The notes: generated by a model not told the origin, from the letters alone. DNA of 64,000 nt from Pempheris klunzingeri (GCF_042242105.1 NC_092033.1:7941908-8005907); one strand, 5' to 3'. Positions 23,890-37,340 are shown, numbered from the stretch's first letter. Made by a program: numbers and translations.

Positions 23890-25680
23890 GACTTAGCCAA
23901 CTGGTGAAACACAAGACTGCTTGACTTATTCTGAGTGAAAGAAAGCACATTGTTGTTGCTAGTATCAGTATAAAGACAAAGGAAAGGAATTCTGTGTATA
24001 ATATTAACATGTTTTGTGGCTTACTAGACTAAGTTTTAAAAAGAAGTCAAGTCAAAAGAGTGGACTAATGAGAGAAAGTAAGTGAACAAATTGAATCTTT
24101 ATTTGCTTGGCCGTTCAGTGAAGTTCTGTATAAAAGCAGTACATTAACCAGAAAAAAAACATTCTCACACTAATTTGGCGACAAGTATCTTGACTTGCAC
24201 AAGAGTAAATTACAAAAAAAAATCACATTGTGTCTCAAACAAAGTTGTCGCTTTCGATCCATCATTAGTCTAATTTGCCTAATCCTCACAGCCCTTAGAT
24301 GTGGTGGTTACACACAAAAGGGACTTTCTTTGGATTCCTTGGGCTCAGCCAGTAGATGCTCTGATGATGAGAAAATGCCTCAGTAGGCTTCAAATGAAAA
24401 GCTTAACTCCTCCCAGTTTTCTCTGACAGTGGAACCAAGGGTGGCTGCATCTGACCATTTTTGTAACTGTCTAAAAAACGTGACAGGCACACCAATTTTA
24501 GGTGAGAAAGCAGGATTTAACTTAAAAGACTGACAAACCATGTGTGATTTCAGTCCCATTTGTGTGAATTAGGAAGTCTCTAGCAAGTCTGGCTGCTCAA
24601 AACAGGTGCAAAACTTTTCCTTTAGATGTGGTCAGACAACCCATCTGGCGATCTACTTTGTTCTTAGCATTCTGAGCAGGGATGTGCATTTCAAACAAAA
24701 AATACTATTTGATAGTCACTGTGAACTATTCGGAGTGTAGCGGACCTTGAGTCGATTGCTGTCCAGCATCTTGCTGCCACCCAGCCAGACCACCCAGACC
24801 AAGCGATGCTTGAAGAAAGCTGAGATAAGAGCTAAGCGAAGCCTGCTTGTACCTAAGGCTGCTCATATAAAATGTTTGGTCACAGGAAGGTTGAGTCGAT
24901 GAAATGGGAAAAATCAGAGACTGTTTGTGCCCACATCTTTACAAAGACCTGGATTTTTGGTTCAGTGTTGGATTTAACCCACTGCTCTGCCACTGCAATG
25001 CTAGACAAATGTATAGTACTTGATCCAGCTGTGTGCAGCTTTATTCCGCAGTCACTGTTTCAATACACTATAATAAGTGACTGTAGGCTATGCATATATT
25101 TCACCTCATTACTGAATGAGAGAGTACTCTTGTTCATTATATTATGATCCCTCATTCACAAGGAGCAGTAGCTTTATTTCTCCACTGTCAGAAACAAGCT
25201 GACCAATCACAGCTCTTGTGGTCTAGCTACGCTGCACCTTCTTAATGCCCAACCATAAATCAACCTCACGTGTCATGTATTAATACAGGGGCTGATGGGA
25301 GAATGAAGAACAGCTGTACCTGGGTCAGGTGTTGGGCTGATACTCTAAGGTGACAATGACAGGCAGTATGATCTTGAACATGAGATGTTAGAGAAAGTAG
25401 AAGGTGAGTATGAACCAGCAGTCTGTCCCACCCACACAAGTATCTTGTTGGGCTGTGATTATCTATTAATCATCTATTAATCAGATAGTAGAGGTTAGTT
25501 TCTTTATGTTAGTCCTGCCTTCCTTCCTTCTCCATATCCACAGCTAAAAAAGGATTTAAAAAAACACAAAAGAAGAAAAGAGAACGAGGAGCTCTGTGTT
25601 AGAGAGGTGAAAGTTAATGTTAATACATCCTGTCGTCGGTGTTACTATGGCATTGACACAGGACTTCAATTAAAGCTCAG
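23890..25680. other. Intergenic, no gene recognised
   Basis: AT-rich sequence with short open frames lacking domains. Nothing further is supported. Confidence 0.6.
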
Positions 25681-25689
25681 ATGCACTGG

Positions 25690-25727
<38 letters not shown>

Positions 25728-26110
25728 CCGTAGTGCAGACAGGGCTATTGATTTTTGTGGTAACACTGTCCTGTCACCACATACAGTGCGAATCTACCTC
25801 TGTGACCTCCTCCCTCATCCCCTCCTCTCCTCCCCTCCCATACATGTGTAAATGTGACACTTGACACTTCTCACCTCCCCCTCACCTCTCTGCTGCCTCC
25901 CCCCTTTTCTTACCATCTCTCATTACTGTCTCTACTTCCTTTTCTCCTGCTACTTATGCCTTCTTCCTTCGTCTCTTCCTCAGATGCTCCTTTCAGATCC
26001 ATCTCCCTCCCCACCCGCCTCTTTCTCCTGCCTTTTCCTCACCCTGTTCTCTCCATTCCTTCCATCCATCCCTATACCCTTTTCCTTTTTTCCTCCTAAA
26101 AGGATTGTTG
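25690..26110 (+). repeat. CA microsatellite and pyrimidine-rich tract
   Basis: A CA run (about 25691-25726) is followed by a strongly C/T-biased stretch (25790-26095). Overlapping open frames here are low-complexity Ser/Leu/Pro translations. Confidence 0.85.
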
Positions 26111-28370
26111 TCAAGATGAGAGAGAGACAGTGATTGGAGACATGGAGGTGGTGGTGGGGGGGCATGGGCCTTTTGTTTTGCCAGTGCTACACAGGCAACA
26201 CACACATGAACAATCCCCCACATATAACGCGCAGGCAGCTACATACACAGATAACAAAGGACAAATAAGAGAATGTCTCACCAATCCCCCAGGGAGTGAG
26301 GTAGAGGAAGAAATACAGATTTCCCGCTGTGTTTAGAAGCTCTGGCAATGCTGCTCAACAGTCATGCCAATAGATGAACAGAAAAGGACAAGAGAGAAAG
26401 AAAAGAGAAAATGCAGATATGAAGAGGAGCAGTGAGTGAGCAAGAACAATGACATACAGCATGAAAAACAATAAAAAAGAGAAAGAGGCTAAAAAACATT
26501 CACAGGCTCCAAGAGCTTTAGCGACTGATCACAACCCCTGGATTATGTTTCCTGGGTGATGTCTCACTACAGTCTAAGATCATAAGTTAATGGTATTTAA
26601 ACTATAGAAGTAGTGCCGAAGCATACACATTCTGCACACTGTATGTTGCATAACCATGCAGAAAGAGTATAGACAGACCCTGAAATTGGTGATTATATGT
26701 TTCAAGCCAGCTAATTTATTATTTAGTAGTATGATTTCAATTTTAAGAATGCCTTTGAATAAATTACATTTGTGTATGTTTGAAATAAAAAAGGTGAGAA
26801 AACTGTCTTTCAGTCAGTGATCATCACCATCAAGATATCATGCCCTTCAATGTGAGACATGTGGTCCACTTTACTATGATACCACATTATCTTTTATCGG
26901 TGATTCCCAACCTTTTTTGCTGTTGATTTCTTAGTATGAAGCCATGTTTACATCACAGTCGCAGTTTAGCCTAAGAGTAATATTTCCTTTCTCACATTGT
27001 GTCATTTGAATCATTTTTAGAAGCTAAATTACCATTCTTTGTAACTGCCTTATACCTAATTCTTCAACATCAAATTTGTATGCAGATGACAGAATTTTGT
27101 ATGCCACTGGTTCCAGATCCAGTTTTGATTAACTTTCTATTAGATTTTAAAAAATAATCTAGTTAGTAATCTTTGAGTTGTGATTATTTTGTCAACTACT
27201 GTTTCCAAGGTCAAGAATGAACTGTTGAATTCAACTTTGTATTTATTCTTCTCCTATACTGGTTATATGAAGACTGCACATATTTGCCCTTATCAGGTGT
27301 CACTTGGAAAGACTATATGATAAGTAAGTAGCTGAAATAAAACCAAAACGATGTGCAGGTTTCAAAGGTCTTGTCCTCATGTAGCTTACATGAGCTTGTT
27401 AGCCCTATAACACCACATACGTAGATTTATTGCTCATTAACCATGTCAATCAAGTAACGGAACTATGAGTCAAAAAGAGGAAGAGAAAAAGAGTGCGAGC
27501 AAAAGAAAGATAAAGAAACGTGAGTGGGCAGAGACAAGATTGTAAATGCTGATGTGTTGCAAATGCTGATGTGTTGTGATCTAAAGATGAATGTGCAGAA
27601 ATCTGAAGGCGGTGCAAAAGTTAGCTTAAGAAATGTCACAATGGAAAGCAATGTAGAGCATCCGCACACACACACACACAACCTCTTTTTACATACCTTA
27701 GTTTCGGCCACCCATACAGTGAACACACAGACGTGCACACGTCTGATGATCCAATTCATACTTAAGTGAACACAGCATGAAATAGAAGGTCTCAACACGC
27801 ACACACACACACACACACACAAAAGGCAGACAGTGTGTCTCTGCAGGCAGGTATTCACTCAAACAGCTTAACCCTGCTCTGACAACAGCTTAACCTACTA
27901 CAGTAACATACAGTACAGTAATTTCATATGGTAATTTCATACCATACATAGAATTTCCCAAAAGAAACTGAACGCCCTCCTACCAAAGAATATTGCAACA
28001 CTGACCCTTCTCCGCTTTTAATGAGTGCAGCTTGATTAAAGGAAATCCTTAAAGACTGAGACACGAGATGAGTCACTCAGGCTATATGCTTAAAATAAAC
28101 CATCTAAATGGAAGTGAGCATAGATAAAGACATTCATGGTGCTCTTAAATAATGACAAAACGAAGACATAGGCCACATCTTGACACTGGGCTTTATGTTT
28201 GTGTGTCTGAATGATAGATTGAGATGAGAGGAGAAGAGGAAAACGATCGGGCGTTTTAATATCTGTTACAGATCTGAGTGTCTGGTGGAAAAGTCAGTTA
28301 ACACATCTGGATCCGCTGAGTGTCTACAGAGGATACCAGTGAAGGAGTGAGGGTGGGAATAAATTAGAGT
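26110..28370. other. Intergenic, no gene recognised
   Basis: Short CA tracts at about 27663-27680 and 27799-27822. The segment 27165-27230 is similar to 41110-41160 (shared TGATTATTTTGTCAA and GAATGAACT), suggesting two copies of an unassigned dispersed repeat. Confidence 0.5.
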
Positions 28371-28379
28371 GGTGTTTTT

Positions 28380-28854
28380 CACTGCCTTAGGTCTCCTGGA
28401 TCCCCCACTCTCCCAGTTCCTCCTCCTCTTCCTCCTCCTCCTTCTCCTCCTCTTATTCCCCGTCTCTTTTCTCTCCTCTCTTTTCCAGCCAGAGGAAAAC
28501 TCCTCCATTCTCTGCATTCCTCTCACATTCCAGCTCTGGGTTTACCTTCTCTGCCTCTCTTTCTACATCAACATCACCTCCTCCTCCTCCTCTTCGTTCG
28601 CCTATGGCTGTCTGTCTGCCTGTCTCCACCTCTTTGCCTCTATCCCTTCCTCTCTTCCTTTTCTCTCTTGGGGTCTCTCTCTCTCTGTCTCTCTCTCTCT
28701 CTCTCTCCCCCTCCCCCTCTCTCCCCTCCTCCCTCTCACTTTCTCAGCATGCACCAGTGGGCCGATGGAGGCAGGGGGCTCGCCTGAACCTTCCACCCTC
28801 AGCAGGGGCCCTGCAGCTCAGCCTTGCTGGCTGGCAGGCTCCCTGGCACACCTC

Positions 28855-28904
<50 letters not shown>

Positions 28905-28910
28905 ACACAG
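28380..28910 (+). repeat. Pyrimidine-rich tract, GC block and CA microsatellite
   Basis: A C/T-rich tract (28380-28748) ends at a GC-rich block (28749-28855), followed by a CA run (about 28857-28908). A 225-codon open frame across it is low-complexity and not supported as a gene. Confidence 0.8.
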
Positions 28911-30370
28911 AGTGCTTTTTTTCTTCTCTGCTTGCTTGCTGTCTCTCTCTGGTTTCTTTCTATCAGCCTCTCTTGCCTTCAGTCTGTCGTTTCTTTCTAT
29001 AACAAATTTCATCCTCTCATTTATTTCTTCTATGATCTCAGTCTAAATTTACTGATGTCTGATGTGCATCTCTACCGTTCATTTTCCTCAAAATTGGCAA
29101 GTATCTCAGTGTAAACAAGACCTGAGTATATTCTTCAAGATTTAATTTATGTGTGGGTAGAAGTATTGATTTTGATCTTAGTTATAAACTGCTCTTACAA
29201 TACAAAATATGATATAATTTGTATCAGGTCTGTTTTTGTCTACTTACAACAATGTAGACAATTCATAAGGCACAAATAAGGTAAAAAAGATGCACAAAAG
29301 TTGCAAAGTCACATGAGTTTGATCTCTAGCTTCTCTCCTTCATGCACTTTATTCTGTAAATGCTTTGTTATTGGCTTCATTGCAGGCATTAAATGGGAAC
29401 AGCAGCCAGCTATAGAGTAAATTTTCCATGTACGATGTTCTGGGAATTTGCCAGCTCAGGACCAAGTATGATTTCTCTAAATCTTTCATCATGACTCAAA
29501 CAAAAACTGCAGCATTCCCAAGTACAGCAATCAGAAGTTTACACCATTTCTATTTTAGGGAGCAAGCAAGGCCATGCTATCACAAAGGGATTGAGGGATA
29601 TGGGGAAAAAAAGGAGAAACCATCAAATATAAAGTGTCATGTATCATCACATGGTTGAACAATATGAGAGCTACAGCCTTCACAGTCACCAGCGTTCAAC
29701 CCAAGTGAACGCCTATAGGGGACTTTGGTCTGACATGTTCATCAGTGTTTTCCACCACTATAATTAAAACGCCAAATGAGGGAATATCTTCAGGAAAGAT
29801 CATGCTAATCACTCCAGTAGAGTTCAAGACACTTCAAAAATCTATGTCAAGGAACATTAAAACCACTCTGGTGACCCATGGTGGCCCAACAACTAAGACA
29901 CTTAGTTGAGACACATATTAAGGACACAGCGCTGTTTTTCTCTTTAATTTGTTGGCTATCTGACGTCGCCCAAATGTATGAGATGATCCATGACTTATGA
30001 GGTCTCCTCAACATGGGTTCATATATAAAAACAACTTTTATGCTTCAATAGGAGATTAACGCTCTTAGTTGTTGCATTATAATGCATGTATGCATATGGA
30101 TGACTCTCACTTTGACACATGATTAAAAAAATAACAGAACAGAGAGAACACAGTTTTATATCTGACAGATTTTACTGAAGAGTTCACTTTTGCCTTTTTG
30201 GACAAAACTGCCAAAGAGATCATATGAAACACGGACGAGATGAGAGTGAGAGAAAGAGCTAGAAAAAGAGAGGCCCTCAGTAATTTGGTATTTCCTTTTG
30301 AGACGGAGGGGGTAGTGGTGCTGTTGCTGGTGGTGGTGGTGGAAGGCAGGGGGGTGGTGACCAATGCCCT
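28910..30370. other. Intergenic, no gene recognised
   Basis: AT-rich sequence with no supported coding region, RNA gene or clear repeat. Confidence 0.6.
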
Positions 30371-30387
30371 CGTTTTCAGTATGAAGT

Positions 30388-30428
30388 ACGCACACACACA
30401 CACACAGACACACACAAATACAAACACA

Positions 30429-30465
<37 letters not shown>

Positions 30466-30563
30466 CACCTTTAATGACCTTACATCCAGCCTTAGGCACT
30501 GGGGCCTCAGAGAGAAAAAAGAAAGAAAAAAGAGGCAATAGCTAGCTAGCTAGCCATCCATTC

Positions 30564-30594
<31 letters not shown>

Positions 30595-30688
30595 GAGTTG
30601 AGTTGAGTTGAGTTCGAGTTGAGTTGTAAATTCAGACAGGTATGCACTGAGGGTCAGAGGTGAGGGTTCACAACCCTGAACCAAACAT

Positions 30689-30720
<32 letters not shown>
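30388..30720 (+). repeat. Cluster of five microsatellites
   Basis: CA-rich runs at 30390-30435 (interrupted) and 30433-30464, a GATA-type tetranucleotide at about 30565-30594, a GAGTT-type pentanucleotide at 30595-30627 and a CA run at 30689-30719, all within 330 bases. Confidence 0.95.
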
Positions 30721-30722
<2 letters not shown>

Positions 30723-30729
30723 GTGCACA

Positions 30730-31080
30730 CACAAAGCTATGGGAGTTCAACTGGAGGTTAGACCTTCAGGCTCCACGGCTCAAACAGAGAGACACAGAGA
30801 GAGAATTCATAAGCAGCTGATTCAGCATGCTACTGACTGGTGTGATTACTGCAGATGCAGTAGGATAAAGGAAGAGGAATTTTTAAGCATAATTTCAAGA
30901 ATAAGAGGAGCAAAGTGAAACCATAAAGGAGACTAGGGGTCTAAAATTTGGTAGTTTAGAGGGAAAGGATTTTTACAAGGTAAACCAAACGAAAAACGGA
31001 AAGACAGAAAGTTCTGAGTGAGTGATAATGACTCTTTTACAACTCAAGCAACAGCTGAAGATGTTACTGTGTCTCCAGAC

Positions 31081-31138
<58 letters not shown>

Positions 31139-31720
31139 GGTCCTGACCTTGCTGATGGCAGCTGTTGACGTCACTCCACACACACATGGACACACACTGG
31201 ATACATACTGTAGGATTACATAGACAGCATGCAGAATAAATACGGACCAAAACCTAAAATGACCCTCTCATAAAGCTCAAATTATTCTTTCTTCAGTTAT
31301 ACAAACATATCAAAACGCAATGCGATAAAAAAAAAAAACAGCATTGCAGAAGCATGCTGACAACAAAGTAAAGTAACCAGTGTTATAAGCACAAGATGAA
31401 CCTGTTAGCTTTACTGTGTAACATTTCCTCATTTGAGCCCTTCACTGAACCTTTGCCCTTGTGACGTGCTAATTCCTGAAAATCACTTACTGGTTAGGCA
31501 TCAACCTGAGCCTCCAAATAAACTTTTCCGAGTACTGTTCTTGGCTTAGTTACACATTGGCAGAGTGTGATGTTTTCATTTCTTTTCTGGTCTAACCTTT
31601 CAAAGCTTCTTCCTGTTCTACAGTTGAGTTATCTCCATAACAATGTTTCTGTGTTGTAACAGTCTTGGGATATCACGGACTACCTGGAAGAAATCAGGGA
31701 ATTTGAACAACATTGGAAGA
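30730..31720. other. Intergenic with a (TC)n-(AC)n tract
   Basis: A compound TC and AC run lies at about 31081-31134. The remainder shows no gene. It ends where the duplicated flank of the first tRNA-Lys begins. Confidence 0.7.
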
Positions 31721-31797
31721 TGTAAGGATTTCTGGTTTCATTTGATTACCTGTCAGTATTCCCCTGTGACTCAATCTCCTATGTAATCCAAAAGCTT

Positions 31798-31870
31798 CGC
31801 CCAACGTGGGGCTCGAACCCACGACCCTGAGATTAAGAGTCTCATGCTCTACCGACTGAGCTAGCCGGGC
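31798..31870 (-). tRNA. tRNA-Lys(CTT)
   Basis: An intact 73-nt cloverleaf on the - strand: acceptor GCCCGGC with GTTGGGC, D arm GCTC/GAGC, anticodon stem TGAGA/TCTCA around loop CTCTTAA (anticodon CTT), T arm GTGGG/CCCAC with TTCGAGC. No intron. The internal B box GGTTCGAGCC is intact and a TTTT terminator follows six bases past the 3' end. It carries AAG-decoding tRNA for translation. Its 3' flank is shared with the copy at 34127. Confidence 0.97.
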
Positions 31871-32359
31871 TGCTGACTGAAAAAAATAGGTATTGAGATG
31901 GACCGGTTTAGGTGGGCTACAAATATGGAGGATAGTGTCTAGACGCATAGCTACCAAGTAAGTAGCTTTGAATATTTATACTTAACTGCACAACTTTTCA
32001 CTCATTGTCAGACCAACCAAATGCAGAGACTGTTTGTGTGTATTGATGCCAGAAATGTGCTTTGATTAAGGGCAAACTGTAGTAGTTTTGTTACTGCTGC
32101 TACTTTACTTGCCCTTGGTTTTGACCGAGAAAATGGATGTTTGAATCTTTTGTATCATCGACAAAGTTCCTTTAATAGATTATTCGACTATCAAAATAGT
32201 TAGGCCTGCTTATGACCATATGGTTAAATCTACAGTGCCCTAGAACAATCAATCAATCTCTACAACACATATAACAAAAACTCCCCTAGAAGTATGGAAA
32301 TCTAGAAGTGGTGTTTATGTGTAACTTGTGAAATCCAAGCAGAAACAGGAGAATTGCTG

Positions 32360-32472
32360 GTCAGGATGGCCGAGTGGTCTAAGGCGCCAGACTCAAGGAC
32401 TGACTCCTTCCTCAGTATAAAGGGATTTCTGGTCTCCAAATGGAGGCGTGGGTTCAAATCCCACTCCTGACA
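32360..32472 (+). tRNA. tRNA-Leu(CAA) with intron
   Basis: An 84-nt mature class II tRNA interrupted by a 29-nt intron (32398-32426) one base 3' of the anticodon, the canonical place. Anticodon loop CTCAAG, anticodon stem CCAGA/TCTGG, variable arm CTCC AAAT GGAG, T arm with GGTTCAAATCC, acceptor GTCAGGA/TCCTGAC, discriminator A. A T7 run follows. It is on the opposite strand from the neighbouring tRNAs. Confidence 0.97.
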
Positions 32473-33060
32473 TGCTTTTTTTGATGCGGATTCGATACAG
32501 ATATCCCTCCTTTCCTTGAATAGAACTCACACGTAGAAAGAAGTCATGAGAACATACAACACAGCCAAATCAACTGTACACTGAATGAGCTGCACAGGTG
32601 ACAAAGGAATCACCCTTGATCATTCGACCATCATGAGATCTAAGACCCAGAATCCACTCTGGCCTAGTGGGAAACTTATGTGTAAAAACAGATTTAAAGC
32701 TGTAAAAACTAGAATTCTTGAAAAATGTATAACATTAATTAAGTGTTTTTATCATTGCCAACGTCACTACAGTGTTGATGGTGCTTTGAAAGCTGGCAAT
32801 GACAAAAAAAAAAAGCTTAAGGGGCTTTTACTCAGGGACACTGGGAGCTGACTGTCTGAAAGAGTTATTTAACTACTCAGCCCAACTCCTCTAACAGTTC
32901 CACCCAACATGGTTCAAGGTCTTTAGAACTGTAAACTATATTCTACAACAATTTATTTATCTGTGAAGATGGATCAGAGGTGAATCTTTGCTGCTGTCGT
33001 ATAGTTGCTTGAGACCACTGAAAGGGTTGGATATGCCCCCACTTTCTAAGTTTACTTCAT

Positions 33061-33131
33061 CACCCAATGTGGGGCTCAAACGACAAGCCAAGAGTCTCAT
33101 GCTCATGCTCTACCGACTGAGCTAGCTGGGC
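33061..33131 (-). pseudogene. tRNA-Lys pseudogene
   Basis: Matches the neighbouring tRNA-Lys at both ends and in the D arm. It carries a tandem duplication (GAGCAT repeated) before the anticodon stem and a deletion plus changes between the anticodon and T arms, so the cloverleaf cannot form. It lies 126 bases from the tRNA-Leu at 33258, on the same strand. Confidence 0.85.
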
Positions 33132-33257
33132 AGCTGCTGTAATATATTGGGTTCATGAAATCTTTGCCCATTTTGTACAGTTATTTTTGTTGAAGGAAAA
33201 CTTGTTTCACATTGGCAAACGAAGTAATATCTGTATCACCATCCATCACGTAAAGGC

Positions 33258-33370
33258 TGTCAGGAGTGGGATTTGAACCCACGCCTCCATTTGGAGACCA
33301 GAAATCCCTCATTTTTCAGGAAGGAGTCAGTCCTTGAGTCTGGCGCCTTAGACCGCTCGGCCACCCTGAC
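33258..33370 (-). tRNA. tRNA-Leu(CAA) with intron
   Basis: Intact, 84 nt mature with a 29-nt intron (33304-33332). It differs from the other copies by a G at acceptor position 7, giving a G-T pair that still closes the stem, and by GAGCGG in the D loop. Its 3' flank resembles that of the + strand copy at 45390. Confidence 0.95.
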
Positions 33371-33784
33371 AGATACCACCTTCTTTTTAGTCTGGACTTC
33401 TCAATCAAGAAGAAGCGGATCACGTCTGTTTGGCAACATCCTCCTTGGTCCAAATTCTTCAAATATGTTTACATTCTATCTAAAAGAAACTTGAGAAAGT
33501 AATAACTGCCATTAAGCTATTGGTCATTGTAAGCTTTCAGTGGAGCATGGTGGTATTGTCCTTTAGAGGGTCACTCAGGACACTCTTGTGCTTTAGTGCA
33601 GGGACTTCAGGACTTTGCATTCTAATGTCTTGAGTGTGTCTGAGTCTCCACTCAAAACACCAGCGTAACTGTAGACCACAAGTGTGTGAGGACCCACATT
33701 ATGGAAACTGTGTGATTGTCCATTTTTATCTTCTCAATAATTCACTCCAAAAACTCGTCTGTCTTAGTACTACTTCAAAAGCAC

Positions 33785-33806
33785 CCCACTGAGTTAGCCA
33801 GGCTGT
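33785..33806 (-). pseudogene. tRNA-Lys 5' end fragment
   Basis: About 20 bases match the 5' part of the local tRNA-Lys (ACTGAGTTAGCCAGGCT on the + strand against ACTGAGCTAGCCGGGCT). Nothing further of the gene remains. Confidence 0.4.
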
Positions 33807-34126
33807 AAGTCATGTGCAGCATGTGACCTGTGTGACTTGTCGATTCCAGACTCACGGAGAGATTGGTGCGTCAGGGCCCTCGGGATTCACTTATCAGCAG
33901 ACAGTTCTGAAATGTAACTCAAGGACAATTTGATCCATCAATTTTATTCAGAGTCTTTAGAAGTTAAGTTCTAAAGAAGTTATCTGTAACGGTGGATAGT
34001 GTTAAGACTTCCATCTAGGCAGCAGTTGTGTAATTACTTTAAGATTGCATTATGCCCTCTTTTCTGACTTGCCTTCATTTGATTATCTGCCATTATTCCC
34101 TTGAAACCTATGTAATCCAAAAGCTC

Positions 34127-34199
34127 CGCCCAACGTGGGGCTCGAACCCACGACCCTGAGATTAAGAGTCTCATGCTCTACCGACTGAGCTAGCCGGGC
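34127..34199 (-). tRNA. tRNA-Lys(CTT)
   Basis: Intact 73-nt copy, identical in its stems and CTT anticodon to the one at 31798. The flank beyond its 3' end (34074-34126) is clearly similar to 31734-31797, so the duplicated unit was larger than the gene. A TATC microsatellite starts 38 bases past its 5' end. Confidence 0.97.
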
Positions 34200-34235
34200 T
34201 ACAAACTAAAACTTCTCATGAAAAAACAAAAGATT

Positions 34236-34236
<1 letters not shown>

Positions 34237-34329
<93 letters not shown>
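34237..34329 (+). repeat. (TATC)23 microsatellite
   Basis: A perfect tetranucleotide run of about 92 bases, abutting the upstream side of the tRNA-Lys at 34127-34199. Confidence 0.98.
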
Positions 34330-34639
34330 CACAGAAGAATGGACGGACTGATGAGTGGCTGGAGAGATGGACTGGTGAACAGACAGAAAGGTGAAGGATG
34401 GATGGGTGGAGGAGGGGGTTTGACGTCTTTGATCCTCCCAGCAGAAATAATCAACAAAGCCCTGAAGCAGGCCAGCTAGACCTAAATATGTGTGTGCGTC
34501 TGTTTGGTGTGTGTGTGGGTGGGTGGGTGTGTGTGCACCGTAGGGTTTTTTGGGCTGCACGCCAAGACCATCTCCCACCAGGAGAGAGATCAAAGACTCT
34601 CTCTCTTTTTCTCTCTGTCTCTATCGACCTCTCTCACTC

Positions 34640-34670
34640 ATATTTCTCACACTCCTTCCTCCCCCTCCAT

Positions 34671-34720
<50 letters not shown>
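34640..34720 (+). repeat. (CT)n tract
   Basis: A CT run of about 40 bases (34677-34717) inside a wider pyrimidine-rich stretch. Confidence 0.95.
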
Positions 34721-34729
34721 AACACTCAT

Positions 34730-36050
34730 TATTGCTTTTTTGATTTCTTCGACTTTCTCTCACTTTTTTTTTTTACCTGAGGGCATAGAGACGGGAACAG
34801 TTTCCTATGCAAAGCAGCAAAGAAAAGAAATGAAAAGAGCAAAGCAGTGAAAAGAAGTGGGATGAGATGTAAAATAGAAATTTCTGGTTGCACTAATATT
34901 TAGGAAAAAAACACACTCAAACATATACACACACATACACACGCAAAACTGCTGACCTGTGCATCAATGCCCGCTTGGTTGCCAGGTTGTCATGGGAGCA
35001 ATTGTTCTAGCAGGTGTGTCTGTGTGTGTGTGAGAGTGTGTTTCGGACGTCCAGTTAAATCAGACACTCAAATCAACACTTGCATTTCAGACGTTCAGTT
35101 CTGATTGAATAAGCCCATTAAACACTACACTGAATGTCTGTTTTTTCAAATTAAAAGCCTCACTGTGATTGAATCTGAGTCTCTTTGAAAAGTCTATTCT
35201 CTTATCTGTGACATTTTAAAATAAAGCACTATTGTAAATTGACAAATCAAACGTAAGGCATCCAATTACTTATTCACTTACTTATCATTGGTTCACAGTC
35301 TGGTCAAACCATTATGTCTGTTAACTGTAATGCATATATGACGCTATGCTCACAACAGACTCTTTTATACAAAAGGATTAAACACATGTACAAGCCCCTG
35401 GTTGACTTCCCAAAGGTCAGAGGTAAAATGGCGAGGGCCAATCCATAAAATCACGTGTTTACCCTTTAATAAACAAAAAACAGCCAGTGCACTGAACTAC
35501 ATTAAACCCTGGTGAAGAGGAAGTAAAACTGCACTTTTACATCTCACACTCACATGACAGCTGCTGCTACAAAATGCCTGATTAAAAAAAACATAGCAAA
35601 AGACTGGTTGCATAATGAAATAGCATCTATTATCTCACAGCACCTTTCTCCATCGTGACGCTCACAGTAATCGTCAGAGCACTTCTCATGGTTATTGTTC
35701 GCTCTGTGTTGTTACTGATCTGGGAATTGAAGCTCATTTGCACTCTGTCTGTCTCACTCTGCATAACAACATCAGCTAAACGTCTAAAAATGTAAATGTA
35801 ATTGTGGAGATAATGTTATTTTCCTATTGAGACTCAACGAATGCCGCACTAAGTGAGTTGAGCTGCGAGTCGCTGTTTGTCATTAAACCAACTCAGAGGG
35901 TCTCCCTCGCAAACAAGATCTAAACTTTCCCTCCATCTGTATCTCTGTTCCCTCAATCCATCATTTCATGCCAGTAGCAGTCTGAAGATGGTCATATTTT
36001 CTCTCTTTCTTTCTGTCATCCTTAGTAATATGCAAATAGGCAACTAAATC
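34730..36050. other. Intergenic, no gene recognised
   Basis: AT-rich sequence with nothing recognisable as a gene or RNA. Confidence 0.6.
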
Positions 36051-36059
36051 CCATAATCC

Positions 36060-36292
36060 CAGTCAGCCTCTGTTCTGACCCCTTTCCTTCTTTCCTTTCT
36101 AGTCTTTCTGTCCTGCTTTTCTCATCCCTGTTCTCCTCTCTTGTCCCATATCGCCTCTTTAGCTCCATCATTCCGCTCTCTCCTTCCCTGCATCCCCTTT
36201 TCTCACACCATCCCCATCGCTCCTTCTTTCTCTCCACCATTTTCCCTTTTCTATCCCTCTTTTCCGTCCCACTCTGTCGTGTTTTTTCTCCC

Positions 36293-36329
<37 letters not shown>

Positions 36330-36440
36330 CTCTCTAGCAGTAGTCATTCTACTTATAGCCTCGCCATAAATCAACCTGTCATTCTCCGTCATGCTCGCTG
36401 GATCTCACTGGGGCTCGTGGACACACACACACACAAACAT

Positions 36441-36477
<37 letters not shown>

Positions 36478-36599
36478 AAGGGATAGCAGTATGAGCCCAC
36501 ACATACACAAGCACAGACACGCAAACACTGACAAATATAAAAACACACTGACTCACACATTCAGTACAGGTGTATTGACTGCGCTGATAAAAACACAAA

Positions 36600-36630
<31 letters not shown>
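36060..36630. repeat. Pyrimidine tract and three CA microsatellites
   Basis: A C/T-rich stretch (36060-36290) runs into a CA run (36295-36326). Further CA runs lie at 36421-36476 (interrupted once) and 36602-36630. Confidence 0.95.
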
Positions 36631-36635
<5 letters not shown>

Positions 36636-37179
36636 CCAGCACCCATGCAAACACAGATTTCGGCTCTCTCACACACAAACTCTCTAGGGCAAGCTGAGAC
36701 GATCTAACCACACTCAAGATTGATTGAGAGGGAGGGTGAATGATTATGGGAAACAGAGATGTAGGCAAAGATAACAGGATGATGCCCACCTGTCCCTGTG
36801 CCACACACACTCACATGAACACACACAGCAGCTGAAATAATGTCCATAGCCTTCACCTCCTGCTGCTCTGTCTGTATTTTCCACTCTGTTCTGTCCATCC
36901 GCTCTGTCTTTGTCCTAAAAGTTACATGCATATGCTGTCAAATGCATTTCATGTGTTTTCCGACACTTGAACTTCAGCCACTCGTGTCAAAGTCCTGGTC
37001 TTTGTATGCCAAATCATCCACCCTGACCTCCTCCCTGTGACTTTAGTGCATAATAAGGATGTCACGCTTTCCACTATATGCGATTCAAGCAGCAATTTAT
37101 TACAATTCCACCAATTCCAAGTCCTCCACATCATATTTGGGAAAAGGAAATTAGCTGCATATAAATGCATCATGTAGGA

Positions 37180-37340
37180 GATAGGGTTGTCCTTTCCACA
37201 TTTGCCTCTTTTTGCTACTCACTTAATCTTTTCTCTACTCCACCTCTTCTTTTTCCAGGCTGTTCTTCTCTTCTTCTACCCATATCAACATCTTTTCCTG
37301 TCTTCCTCCCTCTTTCTCCCCTTACACGTCTTCCTCCTAC
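37180..37340 (+). repeat. Pyrimidine-rich tract
   Basis: C/T-biased stretch without a supported coding frame. Confidence 0.7.

Noticed and set aside
28369-29046. 225-codon open frame on the + strand
   Set aside because: Low-complexity Leu/Ser/Phe translation of a pyrimidine tract plus a CA repeat. No domain and no conserved start.
32585-32851. 88-codon + strand frame next to the tRNA nest
   Set aside because: No domain, lies in tRNA-flanking intergenic sequence, and lacks any supporting signal.
34237-34329. Regular short tandem units considered as a CRISPR-like array
   Set aside because: Simple tetranucleotide repeat without spacers, in a vertebrate-type genome.
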